27,602 nt of DNA, taken from NCBI GenBank assembly GCA_002792755.1, contig PFOY01000016.1, positions 1 through 27,602 on the forward strand, written 5' to 3'. Below the pieces are notes generated by a model. That model made no database searches. It was given only the letters and a program-made list of their open reading frames with translations, and was not told the origin of the DNA. Below are positions 27,511 to 27,602 of this stretch, piece after piece (the first letter of the stretch is position 1; each line of letters starts with the position of its first letter). A program made the translations under genes and the position numbers. This stretch comes from Candidatus Nomurabacteria bacterium CG_4_10_14_0_2_um_filter_30_12 (GTDB taxonomy: Bacteria; Patescibacteriota; Minisyncoccia; Phycocordibacterales; UBA9973).

Positions 27511-27602
27511 CTATTTTAGCAGGAGCATTTTTTTGGTTTCTACAAAATCTCCTGCTTGGATTCTGTAGAAATATGTTCCGCTTGGAAGATTTGAAGCATT
27601 AA
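27511..27602 (-). CDS. C-terminal sorting/FlgD-Ig-like domain tail, cut by window edge
   Basis: The last 29 residues of a protein entering from the right, read from base 27600 down to a TAG at 27511. The residues NLPSGTYFYRIQAGDFVETK followed by KMLLLK are the closing strands of the domain known from type IX secretion C-terminal sorting signals and FlgD-like Ig folds (LPSGxYFYRxxAGxFxxTKKMxLLK). Such ends are typical of large secreted or surface proteins. Whether a type IX system exists here cannot be said; in non-Bacteroidetes the same fold is often just an Ig-like end domain. The body of the protein is not in the window. Confidence 0.75.
   Translation of the reverse strand, partial: NASNLPSGTYFYRIQAGDFVETKKMLLLK

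Overview
The window is AT-rich and gene-dense. It reads as a chromosomal piece of a Patescibacteria (Candidate Phyla Radiation) bacterium, most likely from the Parcubacteria side. The signs are a reduced housekeeping set, a cysteine-rich protein of a kind often seen in such genomes, a TraR/DksA protein with a C3H zinc knuckle, a trigger factor without its PPIase domain, and several one-helix membrane proteins of unknown function. The cca gene appears to end at TGA, so UGA is probably a stop here and code 25 is unlikely. Lineage is inferred from gene content, not from a marker tree.

Layout. 1-5465: end of cca, an acylphosphatase-like gene without its catalytic residues, the cysteine-rich protein, a higBA toxin-antitoxin pair and murI, with two orphan genes that have strong Shine-Dalgarno (SD) sites. 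5514-7233 (minus): xer and xth. 7312-11986: rpsO, a NYN nuclease and pnp, then a Phd/MazF-type pair and a membrane protein. 12062-15231: traR/dksA-like, comM, then an SOS operon (small ORF plus lexA) behind a LexA box placed between -35 and -10. 15321-25129 (minus except one small gene): HU, RNase Y, clpP, tig, two envelope-type genes, hppA, nusA. 25338-27602: a palindrome-rich accessory end with an AbiE-type toxin-antitoxin pair between 90-bp direct repeats, a REP-associated transposase (RAYT), five REP palindromes and the tail of a protein with a C-terminal sorting-type domain.

Three kinds of gene start can be told apart. (1) Eight genes have a -10 box 5-7 nt before ATG, which predicts leaderless mRNA (rpsO, NYN, higA, phd-like, xer, clpP, abiE partner, RAYT). 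(2) Three orphan genes have a 17-nt-spaced promoter, an AAGGAGT SD and a tidy terminator. (3) About ten genes, mostly information processing (lexA, its upstream ORF, HU, nusA, rny, pnp, comM, hppA and two envelope genes), start right after a strong inverted repeat. These fall into at least two sequence families, one built on CCCGTTAGAA and one on CCTAAAGCC.

Palindromes have also entered coding regions without breaking the frame: in murI (sharing a core with an intergenic element near tig), in tig, in pnp (short ATTACGAAT repeats) and in the RAYT gene itself, which holds a copy of its own REP. Together with four very long nested hairpins just after stop codons, these are the most unusual features. 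They suggest that small hairpin elements have spread through this genome and become leaders, terminators and protein inserts. Mobility is inference; the repeats and symmetries are read directly.
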